64,000 nt of DNA. Source: Telopea speciosissima (lineage: Eukaryota; Streptophyta; Magnoliopsida; Proteales; Proteaceae). The stretch spans positions 33,154,946-33,218,945 of the forward strand of contig NC_057926.1 in assembly GCF_018873765.1 (NCBI RefSeq). Direction: 5' to 3'. Position numbers and translations under genes: made by a program. The notes beneath the pieces are model-generated. The model was given only the letters and a program-made list of their open reading frames with translations, searched no databases and was not told the origin of the DNA. Positions 23,140 through 34,082 of this stretch are shown here, piece by piece. Every line of letters begins with the position of its first letter. Positions within the stretch are counted from its first letter, which is position 1.

Positions 23140-24226
23140 TCTGCCAAACAATAAAATAAATTAGTTTGTGAGTGTGTGTTGATATATTTCTGTGACTGTG
23201 GAAGGAGAGATAATACTTACATGATAAAACTCGATTGTAAGGATAACAATTAGGAGGAATGAAGCTTACCCAATTAGTATGACCATTTGTTACAACATGT
23301 CGATTTATAATATTGTCCGCTACATGAATAAGAACTTCGAGAGATCCATATTTATAAAACAGAGCAATCAAATATTGTTTATTTTCATTCGGGTCACAAA
23401 AATATTGGGGCCCCATAGGCATCCCAACAAGGAAATATCCTACATAAAAAAATATCAGAAAGAAAAATAGATAATACAAAAATACAAAAAAAAACTACAA
23501 ATAACACTTACAGATGGTTTCGAAACGCTCTCTGAAGTCATGGAGATGGTTTAAATTTGAAATATGATGTAGCAAAGTATCTAAGTGATTTACAATAGTT
23601 ATATAGATTGATTGATTGGCCAACCAAGTTAGCCAAGTTATATAACCTGATGAATCTACACTAATCTCTCTCAACGAAAACTAAGGATTCATCCATATTA
23701 ACATCTCCAAGAGAGTGAAGGTGTATAACTTGGCTAACATGGCCGGTCAACCATTCAATCTAAATATAACAAAATTCGTATAACTTGGCTAATTCAAGGT
23801 GAACTCGTTTACACATTTGTTTTATGACGGACTACAAGAATGGGACAATAAAGTTGTTTCAGCCTCCGTAATGAAGGAGGTACTCAGGTAAGGTTCTCGC
23901 CTCTTCTCCAAAAGCAAATATATAAACGAGTTCACCTTGAGTTAAAGATGCAACAAAATTCCTAGGCATGAAAACAATATTTACCTCCAATTCATGCAAT
24001 TTTTTAAAATAGTCAAGGCCTAAAGGCCAAGTTCTCGCGTAATTCTATCTGAGCGGTTGGAAAGTAGGAAAGTGGTTGAACTCAGTGGAGACATCTTGAA
24101 CACTCTGTGAAACATTACCAATCACCTATGAAATATAATTAAGCCGATTAATAATCAACGAAAAATTCAAGAGAGAGGAGGAGGGGGTGGAAAATTCAGG
24201 AGAGGAGGAGGATTGACATCAGCCAT
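23140..24226 (-). pseudogene. Captured intron-containing pseudogene, copy C
   Basis: ATG at 24226 and the same exon/intron layout as the other copies. Exon 2 is best preserved here (CDPNENKQYLIALFYKYG ... HTNW) with a TTGG|GTAAGC donor, and the acceptor for exon 3 is TTTGGCAG at 23140/23141. The exon 1 stops are those of the other copies. Protein family not recognised. Confidence 0.55.
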
Positions 24227-24308
24227 GTTGATAAGGAGAGAAGATAATTAAAACAGAGAAGGGAAGACTCGATACCGTGACCCCTGCCTGCTCTGATACC
24301 ATCCACCG

Positions 24309-24569
24309 TGTTAGAGCTGCTATATGATATACATACTGTTTCCTCTCTTTCCTACAAGGTCGGTCTTTTAAAGGAAGCGGTTTCTACATGGTATCTGAGA
24401 AGACAAGCGTCACGGTATCGAGTCCCTCTGGGCGCGGGCAGGTCTTAAAATTATTTATCCACCCATGTCCCCCTTTGAATAATCCGCCGTGTTAGAGCTC
24501 TTGTATGATATATATATTGTTTCCTCCCTTTCTTACAAGGTCGGCCTTTTAGAGGAAACAGTTCCAACA
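24309..24569 (+). repeat. Miniature-LTR module 3 (two 80-bp repeats)
   Basis: Repeats at 24309-24388 and 24490-24569, start to start 181 bp. They are followed by TGGTATCTGAG and TGATATCAGAGCCAGG. Confidence 0.72.
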
Positions 24570-24599
24570 TGATATCAGAGCCAGGCTGAGGCCAATGTA

Positions 24600-26346
24600 T
24601 ACATCTCTATGTTATTTATCATTCACACTATATTTATATAGATTTATGTATAATTAAAGTCAGCAATAAGGGCACGTATCCTCAAATGATACCTGTCGTC
24701 GATCGTTTTAAGCTGTAAAAGAAATATACAAAATATGGATTATATATAATTATTATTATTAAATATATTAAATATAATAATTAATTTAAATTTAAAACCT
24801 AAATAAAAATTTATATCAAATAACCATAATGGTGGTGAAGATTTCTTGTAAATCTAAGAAAATTCCACGGGTTATCAGTGTATTGACGAACACCTATGTT
24901 GTTCAATGGATCGGCCAAATAGTAAAACGAATTAGTCTGTGAGTGTGTGTTGATATATTTCTGTGACTGTGGAATGAGGGATAATACTTACAGGCTAAAA
25001 CTCGATTGTAAGGATAACAATTAGGAGGAATGAACCCTACCCAATTAGTATGACCATTTGTTACAACATGCCGACTTATAATATTGTTCGCTACATGAAT
25101 AAGAACTTCGAGAGATCCATATTTATAAAACAGAGCAATCAAATATTATTTATTTCCATTCGGGTCACAAAAATATTTGGGCCTCATAGGCATCTCAACA
25201 AAGAAATATCATGTATCAAAAAAGATCAGGAAGAGAAATAGATAATACAAAAATATAAAAAAAACTACAAATAACTCTTACAGATGGTTTCGGAGCGCTC
25301 TCTGAAGTCATGAAGATGGTTTAAATTTGAAATATGATGCAGCAAAGTATCTAAGTGATTTACAATAGTTATATTTAGATTGATTGATTGGCCAACCAAC
25401 TTAGCCAAGCTATATAATCTAATGAATCTACACTGATCTCTCTCAATGAAAACTAAGGATTCATCCATATTAACATCTCCAAGAGAGTGAAGGCGTATAA
25501 CTTGGCTAACATGGCCAGTCAACCAGTCAATCTAAATGTAACAAAATTCGTATAACTTGGCTAATTCAATGTGAACTCGTTTACACATTTGTTTTATGAC
25601 GGACTGCAAGAATGGGACAACAAAGTTGTTTCAGCCTCCATAGTGAAGGAAGTATTCAAGTAAGGTTCTCGCCTCCTCTCCTAAAGTAAATATGTAAATG
25701 AGTTCACCTTGAGTTAAAGATGCAACAAAATTCCTAGGCATGAAAACAATATTTGCATCCAATTCATGCAACTTTTTAAAATAGTCAAGGCCTGAAGGCC
25801 AAGTTCTCACGTAATTCTATCTGAACGATTGGAAAGAGGGAAAGTGGTTGAACTCAGTGGAGACATCCTGAACACTCTGTGAAACATTACCAATCAACGA
25901 AAAATTCAAGAGAGGGGGAGGAGGAGGTGGAAAATTCGGGAGAGGAGGAAGAGGAGGATTGGTATTAGCCATGTAAATAAGGAAAGAAGATAATTGATAC
26001 AGAGAAGGGGAAGACTCGATACCGTGACCCCTGCCTGCTCTAATATCATCCGCCGTATTAGAGCTGCTATATGATATACATATTATTTTCTCTCTTTTCT
26101 ACAAGGTCGGCCTTTTAGAGGAAGCGGTTTCTACATGGTATCAGAGAAGGCAAGCGTCACGGTATCGAGTCCCTCTGGGCCCGGGTAGGTTTTAAAATTA
26201 TTTACCCACCCGTGTCCCACTTTGGATAGTCCACCGTGTTAGAGCTCCTGTTTGATATACATATTGTTTTCTTCTTTTCTTACAAGGTCGGGCTTTTAGA
26301 GGAAGCAGTTCCAGCATGGTATCAGAGCCAGGCTGGGGACAAGGTA
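24600..26346 (+). mobile_element. Tandem unit D, ~1.75 kb
   Basis: Last near-complete unit. After its module (26056-26316) the sequence does not restart with TACATCTCTATG. It continues with the spacer type GGTATCGAGTCCC and a third, truncated 80-bp repeat. Confidence 0.75.
24911..25972 (-). pseudogene. Captured intron-containing pseudogene, copy D
   Basis: ATG at 25972 opens MANTNPPLPPLPNF, then QSVQDVSTEFNHFPSF, TWPSGLDYFKKLHELD, and so on. The three shared in-frame stops follow FPSFQSFR, FLHYGG and EFCYI. The first donor is GTAAGA instead of GTAAGT. The acceptor before exon 3 has decayed (GGCCG|ATCC instead of GGCAG), so splicing would fail. Protein family not recognised. Confidence 0.55.
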
Positions 26347-26470
26347 TCGAGTCCCTCTAAGCACGGGCAGGTATTGAAATTATTTATCCATCCGTGTCCC
26401 CCTTTAGATCGTCCATCATGTTATAGCTCCTATATGATATACATATTGTTTCATCCCTTTCCTACAGGCG
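26056..26470 (+). repeat. Miniature-LTR module 4 (two complete, one truncated)
   Basis: Repeats at 26056-26135 and 26237-26316, then a truncated one from 26419 to about 26470. Spacings are 181 and 182 bp. The second is followed by TGGTATCAGAGCCAGG, a full 16-base match to the complement of the initiator tRNA-Met 3' end. Confidence 0.72.
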
Positions 26471-26558
26471 GACTATCTAAAGGGGAATATTAGTCACTTA
26501 TTAAGCACAAAGTTGTAGGCCACCATCACCATGGAGAATCCAGAAAACTACAATAATC

Positions 26559-26954
26559 TAAACCATCCCTATAAACTTTAAAACTTCCTGACGCCTAAAA
26601 TTATCATGTCCAATGAGAGGCAAATCGTAATGTACCATCAATTCTTTGATTGTAGCTATATCACAGTTTAATAGTGCCCCCTTTGATGCAGAAGGGCTAA
26701 CTGGAGCGACTCTGTCTTCGTTTCAAGGCCATACAATGTTATCAACATAGCGATAGACACTCGAGTTGTATAACCTTGCAACAACATTAAACTCCATGAC
26801 CTCGAAGCGATTGGACAATCTCTGCAGGAGTTGAGCATTTTCAATAATCCCCTAGTTTTGGAAGTAGTTGAACTTAACGGAGACATCCTGAACATTCTGT
26901 GAATATAATCAATGGAAAATTCAGGAGAGGAGGAGGAGGATTGGCATCAGCCAT
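26559..26954 (-). pseudogene. Divergent fifth pseudogene unit (E), N terminus shared, body different
   Basis: From the ATG at 26954 it starts MADANPPPPLLNFP and continues with SQNVQDVS-like codons as in units A-D. After a frameshift and a stop it diverges into LLQRLSNRFEVMEFNVVARL, YRYVDNIVWP, SASKGALLNCDIATIKEL and LPLIGHDNFRRQEVLKF, ending at TAG 26559-26561. This may be a segment of the ancestral gene deleted from A-D, or a paralogue. I do not recognise it. Confidence 0.45.
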
Positions 26955-27037
26955 GTTGACAAGGAGAGAAGAAAATCGAAACAGAGAAGGGGAAGACTCA
27001 ATACCGTGATCTTTGCCTGCTCTAATACCATCTGCTG

Positions 27038-27478
27038 TGTTAGAGCTCCTGTATGATATACATATTGGTTCCTCCCTTTCTGATAAGGTCAGCCTTTAGA
27101 GGAAGCGATTTCTACATGGTATCAGAGCAGGCAGGGGTCACGGTATCGAGTCCCTCCAGGCGCGAGCAGATGTTGAAATTATTTATCCACCCGTGTCCCC
27201 CTTTGGATAGTCCGCCGTGTTAGAGCTCCTGTATGATATACATATTGTTTCCTCCCTTCCCTATAAGGTCGGTCTTTTAGATGAAGCAGTTCCAACATTG
27301 TATCAGAGGCAGGTTGGGATCATGGTATCGAGTCCCTCTGAACGCTGGTAGGTGTTGAAATTATTTATCCATCCGTGCCCCCCTTTGGATAGTCCGCTGT
27401 GTTAGAGCTCATGTATGATATACATTTTGTTTCCTCCTTTCCTAGAAGGTCGACCTTTTAGAGGAAGTGGTTCCAACA
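27038..27478 (+). repeat. Miniature-LTR module 5 (three repeats)
   Basis: Repeats at 27038-27116, 27218-27297 and 27400-27478, with spacings of 180 and 182 bp. The first is flanked by 36-bp inverted arms (26995-27030 and 27117-27152). Followers are TGGTATCAGAG, TTGTATCAGAG and TGGTATCAAAA. This is the right end of the array. Confidence 0.72.
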
Positions 27479-27539
27479 TGGTATCAAAACAGGCAGGGGT
27501 CACGGTATCGAGTCCCCCTGGGAGCGAGCAGGGAAGGGT

Positions 27540-29196
27540 TCAAAGTGAAGGTTTTTGAAATGTATTATGGACCCACAACATTTGGTCAGTCATACCCTCA
27601 ATCTGATGGTCATGCATGAAATGATTCACCATTTTGGGAGTACAGAGAGCTATATTAAATCCTTGAATGTGGAAAACTAGAAAGCCTACTCGCCATTTAG
27701 GTAAATAGTGATTTAGGCCATCCGAAACATTTCCATTTTTTAGTTCATCTCCACAAACGTCTCACCACTCACTGTATCATAAGAATTTTATACAGTCTAG
27801 ATGCTATTCACTCTCCAAATATTTCAAAAAATAAAAACAAAACATATATGTAATGAATCAGAACAAACTGACATTAAAAGGACTCAAATGCTTCATTTAG
27901 AAGAATTCAATTAATAGATTCAAACTGTCAGAGAGAGGTTGACAACCATTCTTGTTTTTCTTGAACTGAACTATCTACAAAAAAATATATTCAAGTGATG
28001 GACATAGGAATGGAGAGACAAAACCTAAATTCCTCCCCCGAATTCGCCCATGAGAACAGTCAGAACACAAGAATTCTAGTCACTCATCTACCAACCATAT
28101 AATGGGCATACTTATTATATAAAACAATGTAATGTACCTGCTGCCTACCCATCTAACAATGACCTCCTATCAAGATATGAGCAATAACTAGCAAGCTAAT
28201 TGTTGATGGTCAAGGGAAATTTTTTTTTTTTTTTTTTTTTTTTTGGGGGGGGGGGGGGCTAATGTTATTAGTTCACTAGCTCCAGGCCATAAGGCAGGGG
28301 AAGTAGGAGACCACCTTGGGAGGTGCTAACACATTCTTATTGTGTCAGTCTCTCAAAAGGCTACTAACTGCATTGAAATAAGGTAGCATCTTGGCCATTG
28401 AAAGCCTCAAGTGAGGTATTTGAAACAGATATTGAGAAGCTGACTTGAGGAATTTGTCTCCATGTTTGCATACCATGAGATTAATAGAGATGTTGATCAA
28501 ATATCCAGGATGTTTGGTTTTGTATATGAGGAAACTTTTTGTATTGGAAATACCTCAACTGAACAATTCCAAATTTTGTTGGAGTACACTAGTGGGTATT
28601 TTCCTTTCTATAATCCTCCCCCCCTTCTGAATAATGTATCTAATTTTACCTTTCCATAGAAAGTGGCCTTTGTCATTCAGAAAACACTTTTTATGCATTA
28701 ATCCAAGTCATTTGGTGGGTAACTTTTCAAAATGAAAAACAACCTGAAAACACACTATGATGTAATCCATTTTTTAGAGGAAAAGTTATATTTAAAGAAT
28801 ATACTAAAAAAGTGCAAACCTATAAGATGAATGCACAGCATCCCAAAAAACAATAAAAAAAAAAAAAAGAAGCTAGAGCTAGATAGATAAAAAGATTATA
28901 AGAGTTTTCTGCCATTCTGCTATTACCTCTTATGTACCAATTCAAACCATTTAGGAGGTGGTTAACTTTTCAAAATAGCAAACAACCTGAAAACCACAGA
29001 CAATGGTAATAAGAGAAAAAGAAAATACAAGTTTGTAAGATGCAGATAACTTCCATCAGAATAATATTTACCCCAAGCCATGCACCTGCTGGAAAGACAA
29101 TAAAACTGTTCCCCTATTCCATAGAAATATGTAATTCCAAGGAGGATCCCTTGAACCCCCCGGCGGGTGATAAGATCCTCCACCTCAGCATTTGTT
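27540..29196. other. Intergenic stretch; no gene recognised
   Basis: Contains a T25G14 homopolymer junction (28220-28258). It also has a degenerate local duplication sharing GGTTAACTTTTCAAAAT-like sequence and ACAACCTGAAAAC (about 28700-28830 and 28930-29060). Short frames such as 28445-28630 have no recognisable domain. The right end borders the LINE tail. Confidence 0.5.
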
Positions 29197-30790
29197 TTTA
29201 TTTTTTTGCTAAAAAATAAGATTATATTAAAGATAAATGACCAAAGAATTTTCAGACTGGCCAAACCAGACTGATATAACCATAATGCTGATTGGAAAAT
29301 CCCAACTTTGGCATTGCCATCAGCAGGGCTACAAAACCGAAATCTAGCTCTACATTGTGAATCCACCAGCAGCTCATCTTTGATGTGAAGTGGAAAAAAC
29401 ACCCTGATAGCAGAGTTTTCATTCAGAGATGCATCCTTGGCCAATAAATCCACATTGGCTTTCTCAATTTATAGACGCAAAGTAGGGCTGCAGAAAAGTC
29501 CAATCTTGCAAGGCAAACAAAGGAATCACCTGGTCTTGAACTGACATAACCACTGCAGAGGAATCAGATTCAATCCATAAGTTTTGAGTGCCCACTTATT
29601 TAGCTTTATAAATCCCGGTAATGAGGCCTGCTATCTCAGCTTCATAATTTGTTCTGTGACCCAGAAAAGCTTGGAAAGAAAATTGAACCTTCCCCAAATC
29701 ATCTCTAAAAATACCACCTGTACCTGCCCTCCCTGGATTACCTAATGAACATCCATCAACATTTAGTTTTAGCCAATGCATATGAGGTCTGCACCAAAAG
29801 ACTTCAAGGATATAAGGAGAAGGACAAGGTTTGATCGATAATCCCAGTCTTCTAGAGCACATCAGGTCTGAAGCAGATCTAACCACACCTTTTAAATTCA
29901 CATTTACATCCCTAAGCTCCCTCAAAAGCTAACTGAATAAATGATTAGTTGATCTTCTTTTCTCTTCAAAGCATCTTTTGTTCCTCTCCCGGCATAAAAT
30001 GTAAGAGATAAGAACAAACCCCAATAGCCATGCCCCTTTCAAAGTGATACCATGCACCTTGTGTTTCCACCAATGGAAGAGATCCGTAATAGACAAATGA
30101 TTCTACCACCCAATATCAAAGCACCCCATAAAAGAAGACCAGGTCTGTCTTGAGAAGCTACACTCCACTAGAACATGATTAAAGGATTCAGAGGCACTGT
30201 TACAGAGATCACATTTTGAAGCCAGCTGAATACCATTCGCTTTAATGGTGTTGTACGTAAGTAGTTTATCATGAACCATACACCATCCAAAGGTAGAATG
30301 CCTTGGCAATAATTTCTTCTCCCAAATAGTATTAGCCCAAGGAACGTTTGGGTTGCAAGCTCTTATCTCATTCCATGCCGAATTCACAGTTAATAAACCC
30401 AATGAAGTTAGCTTCCAATCACATCTGTAAGCGTGGTGAACAGAAGGAATATTTATGGCACTTGCAACGTTGAAGATGTTGTTGGAAAAATCTGTAGAAA
30501 CCCTTGGAAAATTCTTCCTGAAATCTGATATAAAATTAGAGACATGATCAATGATCTCTAATCCACCTATCATTCCAAAAATGAATATTCTTGCCATCCC
30601 CCACAATCCATCTCTCATTCTGCTGAACCAAATTCCACATCCTTCTAATCCCTGGACAAATCGAGGAGGCTTTGTACCCCTTTTTTAAAATCCCATCTCT
30701 ACACACAAATCTGGCCTTAAAGAATCTGCGCTCATTGCAGAGTCCTCATGCTTGAGCAATTTCTTATGCAGCTGCCAAGCACAGTGAGGG
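29197..30790 (-). mobile_element. LINE (L1-type) 3' remnant: zf-RVT and RNase H domains
   Basis: Read on the minus strand: a typical pre-C-terminal LINE segment (GYKASSICPGIRRMWNLVQQ, RWIVGDGKNIHFWND). A zf-RVT region follows (LTVNSAWNEIRA, WEKKLLPRHSTFGWCMVHD, CDLCNSASESFNHVLVECS; 30618-30103). After a frame change comes an RNase H-like domain (WLKLNVDGCSLGNPGRAGTG, TNYEAEIAGL; 29925-29596) and its tail (LWIESDSSAVVMSVQ, VDLLAKDASLNENS). An A-rich end (AGCAAAAAAATAAAAAC on the minus strand, about 29217-29198) probably marks the 3' tail. The reverse transcriptase proper is absent, consistent with 5' truncation. No target duplication was found. Confidence 0.82.
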
Positions 30791-30809
30791 AAGAAACATT
30801 CTCCATTTT

Positions 30810-32862
30810 CTATGAAAGATCAACCCTTGGAATATATCCTTCCATCTTTAGCTCCTTATTTAACAACTTAACAACCTGGTAAAAGGCTTGTGATTGAAGG
30901 TGCAAATCCTCACCTGCATGAAATTCATGAACTTGATCCTCAATCTCTACCCAGCTACAACCAGGAGTCTTATTGACACCCCTCTCCCTCATCAATCCTC
31001 TCATCCTTGCAGAATCATCCCACTTCTTTGAATTTGAATATAACTTTGATGAGATAATGTAGTTTCCTGAGTTTGACGGCTCGATTTCTAGAAGTAGTTG
31101 CATCACCCGTTCACCAACCTCTGCATTGCCAAGATTCCGACAGGCACTGAGAAGTGCCCCTAAGGTGACTGCATCAGGCTTTTCAGGCATCCTCTCGATG
31201 AACTCCCATGCTTCATGCAAACGTCCAGCACGTGCCAAAAGATCAACCATGCAGGAGTAGTGCTCAATTGTTGGGGCCACTGCAAAAGCTGGCTGCATCA
31301 AATTAAACCACTGATGACCCTCATCAACCAAACCAGTATGCACGCATGCAGAAAGCACACCAACAAATGTTATCTCATCTGGATAGACCTCTGCACCCTC
31401 CACCATGCGCTTAAATACTGATATGGCTTCCCAGGCCCGCCCATGAACAGCAAGGGCAGAGATCATGGCATTCCAAGTAACCACATTTTTATCAGGCATG
31501 TCTGCAAAGATTCTTAGTGCATGGTCTAAGCTTCCACACTTGGCATACATATCTATTAAACCAGTGCCAACATATATGTCATGTTTTAAGCCCTTTTCTG
31601 AAGCATATGCATCTACCCACTTTCCTACGTCAAGGGCCCCTATGGAGGCACATGCTGAAAGAACTCCTATCAATGTGATCTTAGTTAGGTCCACAGCAGC
31701 TGCTCTCATGTCACGGAATAGCAAGATTGCTTGATCTGAAGCCCCATTTTGTGCATATCTGCTAGAATCAGAAAACCATACAATTAGCATGATCATATAG
31801 ATGACCGACAATTGTTCAATCAACAGATCACTAGGATTATGAAAAATCAAAAACTGAAGTTCATCTGGAAACATTCAAAAAGAAAACCTGATTCTTCAAT
31901 TGATATTTCAAAAATGTTTTCAATTAAAAGAAGGGAAAAAGGATAATAACTTGCCCTGTTATCATGGAATTCCATGCGACAACATCTTTCTTCTGCATTT
32001 TATTAAAAACTCTTCGTGCTGAATCCAAGTCCCCACACTTCCCATACATACCAATTAGTGAGCTTCCCAGGAAAGAAGTCAACCCAACTTTATTTTCCTC
32101 CATAAATACCTCAACCCACCTTCCCAAACTCAAATCACCCAAGTCCCCACATGCCCCTAGAACACTAACTAAAGTAATTTCATTAGGCTCAAAACCTGCC
32201 AACCTCATCCTCCTAAACAACCTCACAGCCTCCCTTGCAAAACCCATCTTTGAGTACCCTGATATCATTGAATTCCAAGACACCAAGTCTCTTTCCGCAA
32301 TTTCATCAAAAACCTTCTGTGCATTACCCAATTCACCACACCTAGAATACATTGTGATCAATGAGTGGCTGACGTGACTATCAGAATCCAGCCCAGTTTT
32401 GAAAATCAACGAGTGAGCCATCCTCCCTTGATCTAATGACTTGAGATTTGCACACGAGATTAGTAGAAAAGGGTAGGTGAACTTATTCGGTTTCTGACCA
32501 GAGAACTTCATTTGGTAATAGAATTCAAGTGTGAGGGAGTGATGCGTATTAGCTAGACCGCGAATCATGACATTGTATGCAAAATTGTTGGGCTCAGGGA
32601 TTTGAGAAAAGAGGAGCAAAGCATAAGAAATATCTTTGAGATCAACCAGTTTTGTTAGGAGGAAATTATGTTCTTCTATGGAGTTGATGATCATGTGAGA
32701 GTGGATTTGTTTCAAGGATTTGGGAGATTTGCAATGCTTCAAGAGATAAAGGAGCTTGCGTGTGAGAGGCTCTTTTGAATGGTCAGAATATGGATGAGTT
32801 GCTTCAAAAGCAAGAGAGCGGGAAAAGAGATGTGAAGGCAGTTTTGATTTAATCACTGTCAT
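30810..32862 (-). CDS. E-class pentatricopeptide repeat protein, At2g34400-like, two exons
   Basis: Predicted 618-residue PLS-type PPR protein, a sequence-specific organellar RNA-binding protein of the class mostly used as C-to-U editing factors. Exon 1 is 32862-31955 and exon 2 is 31758-30810 (TGA/TAG-type stop after YIPRVDLS). The 196-bp intron starts GCAAGT and ends CTAGCAG. Joining gives the PPR motif sequence NSMITGYAQNG, which supports the GC-AG boundary. Repeats such as SLIDMYAKCG-type motifs run throughout (SLITMYSRCGELGNA, SLIGMYGKCGDLDSA, GLIDMYAKCGSLDHA). The E-domain reads RERGVNKTPGCSWVEIEDQV. No DYW domain follows, and length and order match my recollection of At2g34400 (621 aa). 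The N terminus is plausible as a transit peptide. A LINE remnant begins about 20 bp past the stop. Confidence 0.9.
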
Positions 32863-33133
32863 GTGGGTTGCACAGAGAGAGAGAGTAATCTACAGGAAGG
32901 AAGACCTTGGGCTAAGGTCATACTAGAGCCAGATCAATCTTGATCATCAAACCATTGAACGTAAGAGCATTAACTCAGATTCCAGCCATTAAATTCAGTA
33001 ACCATAATAGCACAGAGAATATAAAAGTTTTAAAGGGAAAGAGTCACGAGGTGGGATGAAACGATTTCATATATTGGAGGGCAGTTAGGTAATTTCACAT
33101 GAAGATCAGAGAAGAGAGACAGGTGCTAGAGCC

Positions 33134-33293
33134 GGATCTTTACCTCCTCCAGTTCCCAGTTCCTCTAACAAGGGGGCTGGAAATGACCACCGTACCCCTG
33201 CTCAAATACTCTACCTGAGTGGGGTCCATCACCCCCCCTATTAGAGGAACTAGGGAAGTGGACCGAGCAGGGAACTGGAGGAGATAATTTTCC
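33134..33293. mobile_element. Foldback MITE-like element, copy 1
   Basis: Long imperfect inverted repeat. CCTCCTCCAGTTCCC at the left is mirrored by GGGAACTGGAGGAG at the right, and TTCCTCTAA by TTAGAGGAA inside, around a core with AATGACCACCGTACCCC. No coding capacity. Target duplication not identified. Confidence 0.65.
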
Positions 33294-33309
33294 TATGTCT
33301 GGAGGGGAG

Positions 33310-33470
33310 GGATCAAATCTTTGTCCCCTCTACCCGTCCTAGTTCCCCAGTGTTTGTAATAAGGGGGGGAGAATGACCACCCTACCCCTGCCTGGATGGA
33401 ATCCACCCCCCCCCTTATTACAAGCACTGGGGAACTAGGTCGGGCAAGGAACTGGAGGAGATAATTTTCC
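33310..33470. mobile_element. Foldback MITE-like element, copy 2
   Basis: Directly adjacent relative of copy 1. CCTAGTTCCCCAGTG ... TTGTAATAAGGGGGG is mirrored almost perfectly by CCCCCCTTATTACAA ... CACTGGGGAACTAGG. The core carries AATGACCACCCTACCCC. Both copies end GGAGGAGATAATTTTCC. Confidence 0.65.
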
Positions 33471-34082
33471 ATATCTCCTCTGACTACTCAAATTCAGAGA
33501 GGTTTTGGTGGTTTGTCGTTGGCAACTGCCACTTTATGAAATACCGTCAAGATTTTAAAACTTGAAATCAGTACGGAATCGGTCAGAGAGGATTTTGATT
33601 GGAATCATATCCAAATTGGATTGAATAGGTTCAAGAATTGGGAATCTATCAATCTAAGCTATTTTATGGTGAAAATTGAATTGGATTAGGAATTGGAAAT
33701 AGGCTGATTCAAGATGGATTATAAAGAAAATGACTAAGAATCGATCGATTCCAATCCAATTTTGATTCAAGAAGCAATGAGTAGGAGCGGAAGAAATCGG
33801 GATCAGTGTCAATCGATTTCGATCCAAATCAACCGATTCACAGATCCGATTCCCGACTTTTAAAACAGAGAATACAATAGAGGTCTAAAGTTAGGAAAAC
33901 TATGTATACATCATCAAATTGGAATATTTCATGAAGGGCTTGAACAATAAATTAGGAGATTGGGTCTGACCTATACGATGCAAATTTACCTAATTATCAA
34001 GGTTTTAAAATGCGTAATGTCCTTCAATAACCCTAGAATCGGTCCACATATCCAAAAACAGGAAAATTTTCAGGGTTTTGAG
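33471..34082. other. Degenerate sequence rich in GATTC/GAATC words
   Basis: No gene. Repeated words (CGATTC, AATCGG, GATTGGA) resemble the cores of the hAT-like elements nearby, so this is probably an older decayed copy whose ends are no longer visible. Confidence 0.4.

Larger units (their letters stand above)
22830..24599 (+). mobile_element. Tandem unit C, ~1.77 kb
   Basis: Begins TACATCTCTATG directly after module 2 and ends after module 3. It is uninterrupted and so serves as the reference for the empty gypsy target site. Confidence 0.78.

Noticed and set aside
28220..28258. T25G14 junction considered as the poly(A) tail of the LINE (minus sense)
   Set aside because: The LINE already ends in an A-rich tail near 29200, almost 1 kb away. 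The G run is unexplained and may be a simple-sequence or assembly effect; similar T/G junctions occur at 48233 and 40222.
31215..31734. Plus-strand frames opposite the At2g34400-like exon
   Set aside because: Shadow frames of the clear PPR coding sequence on the minus strand.
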